The position numbers and the translations under genes were made by a program. Below the pieces are notes generated by a model. That model did no database searches and was not told where the DNA came from. It saw nothing but the letters and a program-made list of their open reading frames with translations. From Elusimicrobiota bacterium (GTDB taxonomy: Bacteria; Elusimicrobiota; Elusimicrobia; FEN-1173), in NCBI GenBank assembly GCA_016721625.1, contig JADKHR010000001.1:1798001-1862000 (forward strand): a DNA stretch of 64,000 bases. The letters are read 5' to 3'. Numbering within the stretch: position 1 is the first letter of the stretch; every line of letters begins with the position of its first letter. Of the stretch, positions 7,929 through 16,067 are shown one piece after another.

Positions 7929-9086
7929 TTATAGGCCTAATTCGATCAAACCGGTTTGCCAGGGGAGGCAGCGGATTCCTTCGATCTTTTTGGGGTGGGG
8001 GTCTCGGGAAAAACAAAAAAGGTCCGATTGGGGGATATCGGTGCCCAGTCGTCGAAAAGAACGGAGGTCCTCGGGCCTGATGAGGTCGCTTGATTTGATC
8101 TCGACCAAGGCTTTTTTCATTCCGGGCCGTTCGATCACCAGATCGATTTCCACCCCGTCTTTCGTGCAGAGGTAGGAAAACCGATAATCGTTTTTCGCGT
8201 AGGCGGCCAGCCGCACGATTTCATTGATGATGAAATGCTCAAAGGCCACGCCGTAAGCGAACGTGCGCGGGAGGAGATCCAGGGTCAGGGTGTTTTCCAA
8301 GGCGCGTTGAACGCCGGTATCGAAGAAGTAGAATTTTGGATTTTCGCGCTGGCGTTTTCGGACGGATTCATGAAAGGACTCCAGCAGGAACCCAATGCGC
8401 GTATCCTCCAATATTTGAAAATAGGATTGAACTGTTGGAATGGAGGTCCCCGCGTCCCGCGCCACTTTTGAGAAGTTGACGATTTGTCCGCTCATTTGAG
8501 CGGCGATCGCCAAGAAACGCCGAAAGGGATCCAATTTCCGCACCACTTGTTCCTGGGTGATTTCCTCTTGCAGGTAGGTGTGGGTGTAGGCGCGCAGATA
8601 ATCCCGTTTTTCTCCATCATTTTTCAATGAAAATATTTTCGGCAAACTTCCCCACCGGAGACATTCGTTCAGAGAAAACCGTTCCCCCAATTCCCGTGAA
8701 GTTAAAGGGAAAAGGAAATTCATGAACGCCCGCCCGGCCAACAAATTCGCTCCCGTGGTCTTCAGTTTTCGGGCGCTCGACCCCGTGAGGGCAAAGAAAA
8801 CGCGTCGAGATTCGATTTGCCGATGAACGACGTCCAAGAGCGCGGGGACCTTCTGAATCTCATCCACGACCACCCACCTCGTTTTTGGGCCGAGGGCCTC
8901 CATCCGTTCCTCGAGAGCTTTGGGTCGGAGGCTCAGTTCCTGGTGGGTGTCCGGATCCAGGAGGTCCACGTAGAGGTGGGGGAGTCCCTTAAAGAATTCC
9001 TTCAATAAGCGGGTTTTCCCCGTGCCTCTCGGGCCGAAAAGGAAAAAACTGTGGTTCTTGGCGAAGGTAATCTGTCTGTTAAACAT
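7929..9086 (-). CDS. AAA-family ATPase with DUF4143
   Basis: A 385-aa protein of the large AAA_14/DUF4143 family. Walker A is GPRGTGKT (residues 18-25), Walker B is VVVDEIQKV, and sensor ALTGSSARKLK follows. The C-terminal half carries the DUF4143 region ending in a nuclease-like pattern, GVEIDLVIE then ALVEIKSSD, typical of these proteins. Members are abundant in anaerobes and their function is unsettled; links to toxin-antitoxin or mobile elements have been suggested. It lies alone between pilin copies 2 and 3. Confidence 0.85.
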   Translation of the reverse strand: MFNRQITFAKNHSFFLFGPRGTGKTRLLKEFFKGLPHLYVDLLDPDTHQELSLRPKALEERMEALGPKTRWVVVDEIQKVPALLDVVHRQIESRRVFFALTGSSARKLKTTGANLLAGRAFMNFLFPLTSRELGERFSLNECLRWGSLPKIFSLKNDGEKRDYLRAYTHTYLQEEITQEQVVRKLDPFRRFLAIAAQMSGQIVNFSKVARDAGTSIPTVQSYFQILEDTRIGFLLESFHESVRKRQRENPKFYFFDTGVQRALENTLTLDLLPRTFAYGVAFEHFIINEIVRLAAYAKNDYRFSYLCTKDGVEIDLVIERPGMKKALVEIKSSDLIRPEDLRSFRRLGTDIPQSDLFCFSRDPHPKKIEGIRCLPWQTGLIELGL

Positions 9087-9146
9087 AGTTTAAATAAGTC
9101 CGCCATATTTATATAACACTTTTCAAAAAATGTAAAGCGAAAGCCC

Positions 9147-9175
9147 TTGAAAAAATCCGGGGGGGGGGGTAAACT
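9147..9175 (+). promoter_or_regulatory. Pilin promoter, copy 3, with G11 tract
   Basis: TTGAAA (9147-9152) and TAAACT (9170-9175) are separated by AAATCC plus eleven G (9159-9169). The spacer is therefore 17 bases, the usual optimum, against 15 in copies 1 and 2. If the G counts are right, this copy would be the best expressed. Confidence 0.55.
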
Positions 9176-9210
9176 TAAAGGGAAGAGGGCTATTTCGGAT
9201 AGGGGGAAAC

Positions 9211-9648
9211 ATGCGGCCTGGGCGGGATCGAACTTTAGGGTTCACCTTGATCGAGCTGATGCTCGTGGTGGCGATCATTGGGCTCTTGGCGGCCATCGCC
9301 ATTCCTAAATTCGCGGGGCTCATCATCAAATCCAAAGAGGCGGCGGTGAAAGGGCAATTGGGCGGTTTGCGGAGTGCCATATCAATCTATTATGCCGACA
9401 ATGAAGGAAACTTCCCTTATACCACCCTGGGCAGTCTGACCGTCGGGTCTAAATACATCGACGCCATCCCCACTATTTCCATCCCGACTGTTCCCGCCCA
9501 TGCGCCGAGTAATATAGTGGGAGCTGGTATGTTCGATTGGTTGGGTCCGCCGGGTTCGGGCGCCTGGAAATTTAATTTTGGTGCGGGGGCTTTGGCAGTG
9601 TCCTGTAATCACCCCGACTCCACCGGCCGGGTGTGGTCCACTTGGTGA
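9211..9648 (+). CDS. Type IV pilin-like protein, cassette copy 3
   Basis: A 145-aa pilin with the shared leader, GFTLIELMLVVAIIGLL helix and KSKEAAVKGQLGGLRSA block, a variable centre (YTTLGSLTVGSKYIDAIPT and onward), and the shared ending HPDSTGRVWSTW. One C-terminal Cys remains (VSCNHPD). The near-perfect 5' identity with copy 2 argues for recent duplication or gene conversion. Confidence 0.9.
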   Translation: MRPGRDRTLGFTLIELMLVVAIIGLLAAIAIPKFAGLIIKSKEAAVKGQLGGLRSAISIYYADNEGNFPYTTLGSLTVGSKYIDAIPTISIPTVPAHAPSNIVGAGMFDWLGPPGSGAWKFNFGAGALAVSCNHPDSTGRVWSTW

Positions 9649-9669
9649 CGGCAAAACAAGGGTCCGAAA

Positions 9670-11289
9670 TTAAGGGGCGGAGACTAAATCCCGAGTTTTG
9701 AGTTTCGCTGGCTGGAAAAGGCCGACCACGCCTCGTAATCCGACGCTCATCACGATATTAAAAAAGAACGCCAGAAATCCAAGCAACAAGAGCGAGCCGG
9801 AAAGGGCGGCCAAGATCATATAGCCTGAAAACTCGCCGTTAAAGTACATGGTTCGGCGTAGCATGCCGTGCAAACCCGCCATGCCCATGAACGCGCCCAT
9901 GCCGATCCCGCCCAAGAGATGCGCCCAAAAATGCACGTTCGCCAGTTTTTGGCTGTAGAGTTCAGCCCCGTTGGTTAAAAGGGGGAACAGGTAATATATG
10001 GCAGAATAAAGCGTCATGGTCAATCCCACCAGGATCGCCACGTGAACGTGGGGTCCCACGATCCATTGGGTGTTGTGGAGGATGCGGTTTAACCCTAGGT
10101 CCGCCTGCATGATGCCGGCGGGCACCGCCAGGGCGAAACCCAGTAGGCCGCCGATCAGGAATTTGAGCGGGTTCGTCATCTTAAGCGGCCGCGCGCTCCA
10201 TAACGTGACGAGGGTAATGAAGAAGGCCATCCCTTGGGTGATAAGCTCGAAGGCCGTCACCATTTCCCCGGAAACGATTTTTAGAATGGCTGGTTGAGCC
10301 TGGTCGGACATCAGGTGGTGGGACCACACCGTCCAGGAAACCACCATCTCTACGAAGAGCGCCGCGCGGGCAAAGTTTTCCATGAACAGTTTTTTGCCCG
10401 TGATCAGAGTCGCCAACAGGTACCAGGTTCCCGCCACATAGATCAACACCAGCCCGTCGGCGATCAAGTCCAACCCCCACCAGAACCAGTTCTTGTATAA
10501 CAACGCATCAATGGCCGAATGTTTCAAGTCGTGCCCCATGAGCGCGGCCACCATGTAGACCAGGATGAGAACGCCGGTGAACAGAATGATCCCAGCGTTC
10601 AGCGCGGTGTCCACGGTGCCTCGCGCGATGGCGGCCACGGGCAGAGAGACCAAATGTTCTTTTTTCTCACGGGAGAAAAGATTTCGAAGCCCACTGATCC
10701 CCAGGGCGGAAGCCAAGAGCGCCCCCGCCGGTTGGGCCGGTTGGCCCTCGGGGGTGTAGGTGATGGTTTTGAAGGTGTTGATGACGAACAAAACCGTTGC
10801 CACCATGACCAGGGCGATTCCCAGGATAAAGAAAATCCCACCCACCACGCTGAACTGGGTGAAATCCGCCGGGAGGGGCCAATAAAGGGTGTAGAGCGGC
10901 GCGTAGTGGCTAAGGAACCCGGCCCCCCAGAAGGTCAGGGTGCCGATGGCGAGAAACCCGCAGGTCCAGTTCCCCATCTTGAGGCTCCAGAGGGGTTTTT
11001 TCATCAGGAACGGGACCAGGAAGAGAAAGGCGCCGAACACCACGGAATAGGTGGACCCGAAGATCCCCACCAGGGGATGGGCCGTCAGGATGGCGAAATA
11101 ATGTGCGGGAGGGAAGGGCGGCAGGGGTTTAACAAGCGACACCCGCATGATCATTCCCTCAATAACCGCGACGCCATACCACAGAAGGCCGATGACCACG
11201 AAGCGAAGCGTCATCTTCTGCATGGGTGTCAGGGTGTCCGGCTTAAAGAGTTGGCGTGTTCCAAACATCAGGGTTTGAAAGAAGTTCAT
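9670..11289 (-). CDS. Haem-copper oxidase/NO-reductase-like subunit I with altered metal ligand
   Basis: A 539-aa polytopic membrane protein of the haem-copper superfamily with about twelve hydrophobic helices. The low-spin haem His is visible in LTAHPLVGIFG, two active-site His in TVWSHHLMSD, and the haem-ligand pair in WIVGPHVHVAI. The helix that normally supplies the third His and the Glu of NO reductases (WWxxHLWVEG) reads WWGLDLIADG here: His is Asp and Glu is Asp. Together with a CuA-less partner, this suggests a quinol-linked NO-reductase-type enzyme rather than a cytochrome c oxidase. The ATG overlaps the subunit II stop by four bases. Substrate is inferred. Confidence 0.8.
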   Translation of the reverse strand: MNFFQTLMFGTRQLFKPDTLTPMQKMTLRFVVIGLLWYGVAVIEGMIMRVSLVKPLPPFPPAHYFAILTAHPLVGIFGSTYSVVFGAFLFLVPFLMKKPLWSLKMGNWTCGFLAIGTLTFWGAGFLSHYAPLYTLYWPLPADFTQFSVVGGIFFILGIALVMVATVLFVINTFKTITYTPEGQPAQPAGALLASALGISGLRNLFSREKKEHLVSLPVAAIARGTVDTALNAGIILFTGVLILVYMVAALMGHDLKHSAIDALLYKNWFWWGLDLIADGLVLIYVAGTWYLLATLITGKKLFMENFARAALFVEMVVSWTVWSHHLMSDQAQPAILKIVSGEMVTAFELITQGMAFFITLVTLWSARPLKMTNPLKFLIGGLLGFALAVPAGIMQADLGLNRILHNTQWIVGPHVHVAILVGLTMTLYSAIYYLFPLLTNGAELYSQKLANVHFWAHLLGGIGMGAFMGMAGLHGMLRRTMYFNGEFSGYMILAALSGSLLLLGFLAFFFNIVMSVGLRGVVGLFQPAKLKTRDLVSAP

Positions 11290-11852
11290 GGGAGGACCTC
11301 CGCTTTGGCGACGACTCGGACGACGTTTTTCTCCACCATCTGGATGCCTTTGGGGCCGGAATATTCCGTGGAGCGAATGGAATAGACGCCCGGCGTTTCG
11401 AAGTGCCAGAGTATGTCGTTGACGTGGCCCGGCAGGACCTGCATTTGAAACAGCATGGAATTGTCTTCGCGGAAAAGGCCAAACCCGTAGGTGAGATCAT
11501 CGGACGTGACATTAAAAAGAGCCTTCTGCCCCGCCACGATGGTCATGACCTCCAACGGCAAAATGAATTTGTGATCGGCCACGCGGATCTCGAACGTCTG
11601 GTCGGCTTGGATGTGGGTGCGGTTGAGGTCGATTTTTTTCCAGGGGATGGTTTCGTGGGTAATGATGTGGAGCGAAACCCCCACCGCGACCAGGACCCCC
11701 ACGACGGTGTAAAAAACGCCGTTCGGGACATGTTTCGACGTTCCGTCGCGCGTGAGTTTATAGGTGAACCACCCCATGCCGGCCATGAGGGCCAGGACGT
11801 AGGCGGTGTAGCCAATGGTCTGCCCCCACAACACCAATTTAGAATCGATCAT
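11286..11852 (-). CDS. Subunit II-like cupredoxin protein lacking CuA ligands
   Basis: A 188-aa protein with two N-terminal membrane helices (residues 7-30 and 47-65) and a periplasmic cupredoxin domain like cytochrome oxidase subunit II. In true CuA subunits the last block reads C-x-E-x-C-G-x-x-H-x-x-M; here it is STEYSGPKGIQM, so both Cys are Ser and the His is Gly. The upstream His position reads TYGFGLF. CuA is therefore absent, as in quinol-oxidising members. RBS AGGAGG precedes ATG 11852. It is coupled to subunit I, and its upstream region carries a motif shared with the qNOR gene. Confidence 0.8.
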   Translation of the reverse strand: MIDSKLVLWGQTIGYTAYVLALMAGMGWFTYKLTRDGTSKHVPNGVFYTVVGVLVAVGVSLHIITHETIPWKKIDLNRTHIQADQTFEIRVADHKFILPLEVMTIVAGQKALFNVTSDDLTYGFGLFREDNSMLFQMQVLPGHVNDILWHFETPGVYSIRSTEYSGPKGIQMVEKNVVRVVAKAEVLP

Positions 11853-11915
11853 AACCCCTCCTGGTTTTTTCTATCGTATGGGCGTCAGCCATCAGGGTAC
11901 TTAATAGGTGAACAC

Positions 11916-11942
11916 GAAAAGTATGTCCTCGGACAGGTTTTT
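11916..11942 (-). promoter_or_regulatory. Shared upstream motif of NOR-like operon
   Basis: On the minus strand this reads ACCTGTCCGAGGACATACTTT, with half sites TGTCC/GGACA. Nearly the same sequence lies before norZ at 22704-22730, also about 65 bases before the start codon. A possible -10 (TATTAA) lies 26 bases nearer the gene. It is the candidate operator for the Crp/Fnr regulator at 22.7 kb; this assignment is inferred. Confidence 0.55.
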
Positions 11943-12093
11943 ATCCCGAGCCGGATGACCTCATCCTTTATCATTGAATTTCGGAATTAAACAGAATGTC
12001 CTACGCAAAAAAATCATTGGCCAAATATCCCTTGAATAGTGTGGGAAATCCCATATACTTATACCATCAGGAGGACACCTTATCGCCACCTCA

Positions 12094-13563
12094 TTGTTGA
12101 TGGACCCCCCGGCCTCACGACATTTCTTTCGCGGAATCTTAAGTTCCGCAACGGTCGTCTGTTGTTTTATTCTTTCCTCACCCAACCGGGGTGTGGCCGG
12201 GGAGGCTCCCGCTGGTTCGGAAATCGCTGGGCATGCCTCACACAGAGGATTCACGCTTCACCCCCCCCATGACGAATTAGACTGCGACGTTTGTCACGAC
12301 CCCGCCCTTCCCTCCGCCCAACGTTATGGGTTCGGCATCTTGGCGGCTTGTTCCGTCTGCCATGACAATCCCCATGGAGATCAATTCGTTGGTCGATACA
12401 CCCATTGCATGAAATGCCATCAGACCCATTTCAAGGTGGGGGAATTTACCTTGGCGCAACACAAAAAATTTTCGTTAGAAGGTCCCCACCGTTCCGTGGC
12501 CTGTTCCCGTTGCCACACCAAAGACAAAAAGACGGGGGTGCGACGGTTCTCAGGGACTCCCACGAATTGCTCTGCCTGTCACCGGGACCCGCACAACCGC
12601 CAATTCGGTCGTCCCGGGAAGCCTGGGTGCAATGATTGTCATGAACCGAAACACTTAAACTCCTTGAAAAATGGGTTCAACTTTGACCACGGGAAAGAAA
12701 CCGGGGTCCCTCTGGTGGGGCCGCACGCCCAGGCCCATTGCGCCCGTTGTCACACCGCCCGGGGACCCGTCAAAAAGTTTTCTGTCCGAGGATGCGGGGG
12801 GTGCCATGTGGATCCGCACCGGGGCCAATTGGGGACGACCTGTGAGTCCTGTCACGAAAAGACCTCTTTGGTGTGGCGGGCGAAACAGGATGTGGCGGGA
12901 CACGATCGGACTCGGTTCCCCCTCTCCGGTACTCATTTAACGCTGGCGTGTGAACAGTGCCATGGGCGGACGATCATCGGTGAGTTCCGCGGGTTGAACC
13001 CCCGTTGCCTGGGGTGCCACGAAAAAGACTACAACTCCGCGCCCAACCACGTGGCCCACGGGTTTCCCCAAGACTGTGAACGGTGCCACACCACCACGGT
13101 GTTTAAGGATGTTCGCCCCTTTCATACGCCCGGTTCCAATTGCATAGAATGTCACGCCGGAGATTTTGTCCGCGGACCGAAACACACAAAACCGGGGTTT
13201 CCGACGGATTGTTTGCGCTGCCATGTGGGGGTCCCGCCGGCCCGTTTCGCTGGGGCCACCATGAACCATTCGGGGTTGACGAACTGTTACGCCTGCCATG
13301 ACGACGAATTTAATTCCGCCGCGGCCACGAACCACGCCGCGCAAAGCTACCCGACCGACTGCGCGTCCTGCCACACGACGACGACCTTTGCCCGCGGGGG
13401 ATTGGTCCACCCCGCCTTCGTCCATCTTGGGGTGACGGCTCCTTCCAGCGGACCCAACCACCGGAACTTTTCGGGACAATTCTTTTCGTGCAATGTGTGC
13501 CACACGACGCGGCAAACCCGTGTGGTGCAATGCACGGGGTGCCACGGGTTTCCGCCGGACTGA
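12094..13563 (+). CDS. Multihaem cytochrome c with 18 CxxCH motifs
   Basis: About 489 aa with a signal peptide-like N-terminus (hydrophobic stretch ending SPNRGVAGE) followed by eighteen CxxCH haem-binding motifs, from CDVCH (about residue 66) to CTGCH eight residues before the end. Many are followed by His-rich linkers (HQTH, HRDPHN, HVDPHRG) that could give bis-His ligation. It is exported and probably periplasmic or surface-exposed, carrying electrons. TTG 12094 or ATG 12100 are standard starts, but AGGAGG (12069-12074) is 19 bases away and ideally placed for an in-frame ATC at 12082. A beta-barrel gene follows after three bases. Confidence 0.9.
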   Translation: MLMDPPASRHFFRGILSSATVVCCFILSSPNRGVAGEAPAGSEIAGHASHRGFTLHPPHDELDCDVCHDPALPSAQRYGFGILAACSVCHDNPHGDQFVGRYTHCMKCHQTHFKVGEFTLAQHKKFSLEGPHRSVACSRCHTKDKKTGVRRFSGTPTNCSACHRDPHNRQFGRPGKPGCNDCHEPKHLNSLKNGFNFDHGKETGVPLVGPHAQAHCARCHTARGPVKKFSVRGCGGCHVDPHRGQLGTTCESCHEKTSLVWRAKQDVAGHDRTRFPLSGTHLTLACEQCHGRTIIGEFRGLNPRCLGCHEKDYNSAPNHVAHGFPQDCERCHTTTVFKDVRPFHTPGSNCIECHAGDFVRGPKHTKPGFPTDCLRCHVGVPPARFAGATMNHSGLTNCYACHDDEFNSAAATNHAAQSYPTDCASCHTTTTFARGGLVHPAFVHLGVTAPSSGPNHRNFSGQFFSCNVCHTTRQTRVVQCTGCHGFPPD

Positions 13564-13566
13564 GGC

Positions 13567-15207
13567 ATGGGCCGAGTTCAAGGAATGAGGCGATGGGCGT
13601 TGCGGGCCGGGGTTCCACTGGCGGTGCTTCTTGGGCCGTGGGGGGTCGGGGCGGAGACAGGGCGCCTACAGGCCAACGTGGTGTATGTCACCATGGCAGA
13701 AGTCTATATCGATGCGGGGACCCAATCCGGGATCAGCCCCGGCGATCCCGGAGTGATCCAACGTCAGGGGAAAACGTTGGCCCGCGCAGAAGTGATGGAC
13801 GCGGGGCGGTCGTCGGCTCGGTTGCGACTGCTTTCAAAATCCACCGAAGAGATTCAAGCCGGTGACACCGTTACGGTGGAGACGAGTTTCCGGACTCAGG
13901 GCGGGTCGTCCGCTCCGGCGGGCGTGAAACCCGACCCCGATTTTGTTCCCCTCTTGGCCCCCTGGCCGGGACCGCGTCCTTCGGCGTTTCCCCAAAGAAA
14001 TATATTTCATGGTTCCCTGCGGATGCGCGACGTCGTCCAAGATGATTCGTCGGATCGATCCGACTATTCTATTTCCCGAATGGAGCTGACCAGCGATATG
14101 GATCGTTTGGCAGGGTCGTCGTGGAGTCTGCGGATGGATGGCAATGTGTCTTATCGTTCGGGCGTCGCCTTCGAAAATTCGGCCGATTATCGGGAAGCCC
14201 GCTACGATGTTTTCCGCTTGTTGTTGGAGGGGCCCGTGGGAGGGAGAGGATTCGCCCGAATGGGCCGGTTTGCCCCCGCGGAACTTCCGGCCTTTGGATT
14301 TATAGATGGGGTTCAGGGAGAGGCGCGGCTAAATCCGGGGTTTCGATTGGGGGCCGTGGGGGGATTTCGCCCGGAAGGGACCGAACAGCGCCCGTCTTCC
14401 GATTGGCCCTCCGCCGGGCTGTATGCGAGCCTCAAAACAGGCGGATCATCGGGGTTTCGGACCTGGGGAACCGTGGGCGTCCTGGCGGACTATTTTAAGG
14501 GGGATTTGGATCGGTTAGCCCTTTTATGGGAAGAGCGTGTGGATTTCAGAGCGCCTGTCTCTTTCCTTATTTCAGCCGAGGGGGACAAACGGGTGGACAA
14601 TTCTCCTGACCAACCATCGGCCCAGTTGTCGCGGTTGAACGTGAGCGCCTCTTGGTATCCTTGGAAATCCTGTTCGCTTCGAGGGGGGGTCGACAGCGGC
14701 CAAAGCGATATTGTTCGTCCAAGCCAGTCGGTCGAAAATAATGGGTGGACGGTGTCCGGAGCGGATTATTTCCGAAGTTGGGTCGCTCTCGGCCAATCCC
14801 TGGGATGGGGATGGCGCGCCGAGGGGGATGTTTCGTTTTACCACGCGTCTTCCGACGACATGCCCCCTCTGTGGCGGGGGGGACTTACAAAGACACGGCT
14901 CCCATTTTTTCCATCCGGTTATCTGACAGGAACCATTTACAATATTTCCGGAAGGGCTTTGGAGGGATTGGGCGCCCAGGCGTCCATGGGGTTACCGATG
15001 TTCCGTCAACGTTTATACCTGGGGCCCACCTGCCGAGCGAGGAACGCCGTGCGGCCCGACGATCCCAAAAAATGGGAATGGGTTGATTACGGCGCGCGAG
15101 CCGATTGGCGGGTGTCCCCTTTCAATATCTTTGCCGGGTTTGTCCGCACCAACACCGAGACCACTTCTTCCGTTTTGATGGACCTCGGCGTCGATTACCG
15201 CTGGTAA
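13567..15207 (+). CDS. Predicted outer-membrane beta-barrel partner of the cytochrome
   Basis: A 546-aa protein with a signal peptide (RRWALRAGVPLAVLLGPWGVGAE). A small N-terminal beta domain follows (residues 35-105, VVYVTMAEVYIDAGTQSGIS), resembling FlgT or outer-membrane-associated domains. From residue 145 come many alternating aromatic/polar strands ending in the outer-membrane terminus VDYRW. It starts three bases after the multihaem cytochrome, so they form one unit. A porin-cytochrome conduit is plausible, but no MtrB/PioB signature is recognisable and a simple barrel protein cannot be excluded. Confidence 0.65.
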   Translation: MGRVQGMRRWALRAGVPLAVLLGPWGVGAETGRLQANVVYVTMAEVYIDAGTQSGISPGDPGVIQRQGKTLARAEVMDAGRSSARLRLLSKSTEEIQAGDTVTVETSFRTQGGSSAPAGVKPDPDFVPLLAPWPGPRPSAFPQRNIFHGSLRMRDVVQDDSSDRSDYSISRMELTSDMDRLAGSSWSLRMDGNVSYRSGVAFENSADYREARYDVFRLLLEGPVGGRGFARMGRFAPAELPAFGFIDGVQGEARLNPGFRLGAVGGFRPEGTEQRPSSDWPSAGLYASLKTGGSSGFRTWGTVGVLADYFKGDLDRLALLWEERVDFRAPVSFLISAEGDKRVDNSPDQPSAQLSRLNVSASWYPWKSCSLRGGVDSGQSDIVRPSQSVENNGWTVSGADYFRSWVALGQSLGWGWRAEGDVSFYHASSDDMPPLWRGGLTKTRLPFFPSGYLTGTIYNISGRALEGLGAQASMGLPMFRQRLYLGPTCRARNAVRPDDPKKWEWVDYGARADWRVSPFNIFAGFVRTNTETTSSVLMDLGVDYRW

Positions 15208-15459
15208 GACGTTTTCCCCTAATTATTCTATCCTAGACGTACGATCCCCTCCTGCCCGTCACGTTTCGACGGAAGAGACGCAAATTCATTGGAGCGGCCT
15301 TGTCCATGCTAAAAGCCTTATGGGTCAAGGGGGAACGGGCCTATTCACTTGGGGATTGTCCTTGCGAATTTTAACCGCATTCGCCACGGCCATTTCTTGT
15401 TTTGGTTGGGCCATTCTGCCACGGGTCATGGTGTGGCGTTACGCAGGGGGTATTCTTCC
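15208..15459. other. Intergenic stretch without recognised feature
   Basis: These 252 bases contain no open frame with family resemblance, no tRNA and no convincing terminator. Promoters for the TMEM175-like gene may lie here, but I cannot point to one. Confidence 0.6.
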
Positions 15460-16053
15460 GTGAACAAAACGCGCCTTGAAGCCTTTACCGACGGAGTGAT
15501 GGCAATCATTATCACCATCATGGTGTTGGAAATAAAAGTGCCCCACGGCCCTTCCTTTTCAGAGTTGGGACCGTTAATTCCAAAATTCATTAGCTACGTC
15601 TTGAGTTTTATTTATGTGGGAATTTATTGGAACAATCACCATCACACCCTACAAGCCACAAAATCCGTCAACGGGCTGATCCTTTGGGCGAATTTACATT
15701 TGCTTTTCTGGTTGTCCTTGTTGCCCTTCACCAGCGGGTGGATCGGAGAAAATCATTTCGCCAAACCTCCGATGTTGATTTATGGGGCCAACTTGTTCAT
15801 GGCCGCCATTGCGTATTATCTTTTTGCCCGAGCGCTGGTTTATCACCACGGCCCCGGCTCGCCTTTGTCCAACGCTTTTGGCAAGGACATTAAAGGCAAA
15901 CTTTCATTGGGGCTCTACCTGCTGGGAATCGGGCTCACCTTGTTGAACTCTTGGCTTGGCTTTGGCATTTACACGATGGTGGCCCTGATCTGGTTGGTGC
16001 CGGACAAGCGCATGGCGCAGGCCGTGCAGGACGCTCATCCAAAAACCCATTAA
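15460..16053 (+). CDS. TMEM175-family (DUF1211) potassium-channel-like membrane protein
   Basis: A 197-aa membrane protein with about six helices. It opens with NKTRLEAFTDGVMAIIITIMV, the DUF1211 version of the R-x-x-x-F-S-D selectivity motif of TMEM175 channels (F-T-D here). The family conducts K+ in tested members. GTG 15460 is chosen because a GGGGG ribosome site lies nine bases upstream and the family motif then starts at residue 5; longer versions lack support. A methyltransferase gene follows after 14 bases. Confidence 0.85.
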   Translation: MNKTRLEAFTDGVMAIIITIMVLEIKVPHGPSFSELGPLIPKFISYVLSFIYVGIYWNNHHHTLQATKSVNGLILWANLHLLFWLSLLPFTSGWIGENHFAKPPMLIYGANLFMAAIAYYLFARALVYHHGPGSPLSNAFGKDIKGKLSLGLYLLGIGLTLLNSWLGFGIYTMVALIWLVPDKRMAQAVQDAHPKTH

Positions 16054-16067
16054 TCGGAGGTCCATCG

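Noticed and set aside
9670..11852. A standard cytochrome c oxidase (subunits I and II)
   Set aside because: CuA ligands are all replaced and one active-site His is Asp, which does not fit a cytochrome c-oxidising O2 reductase.
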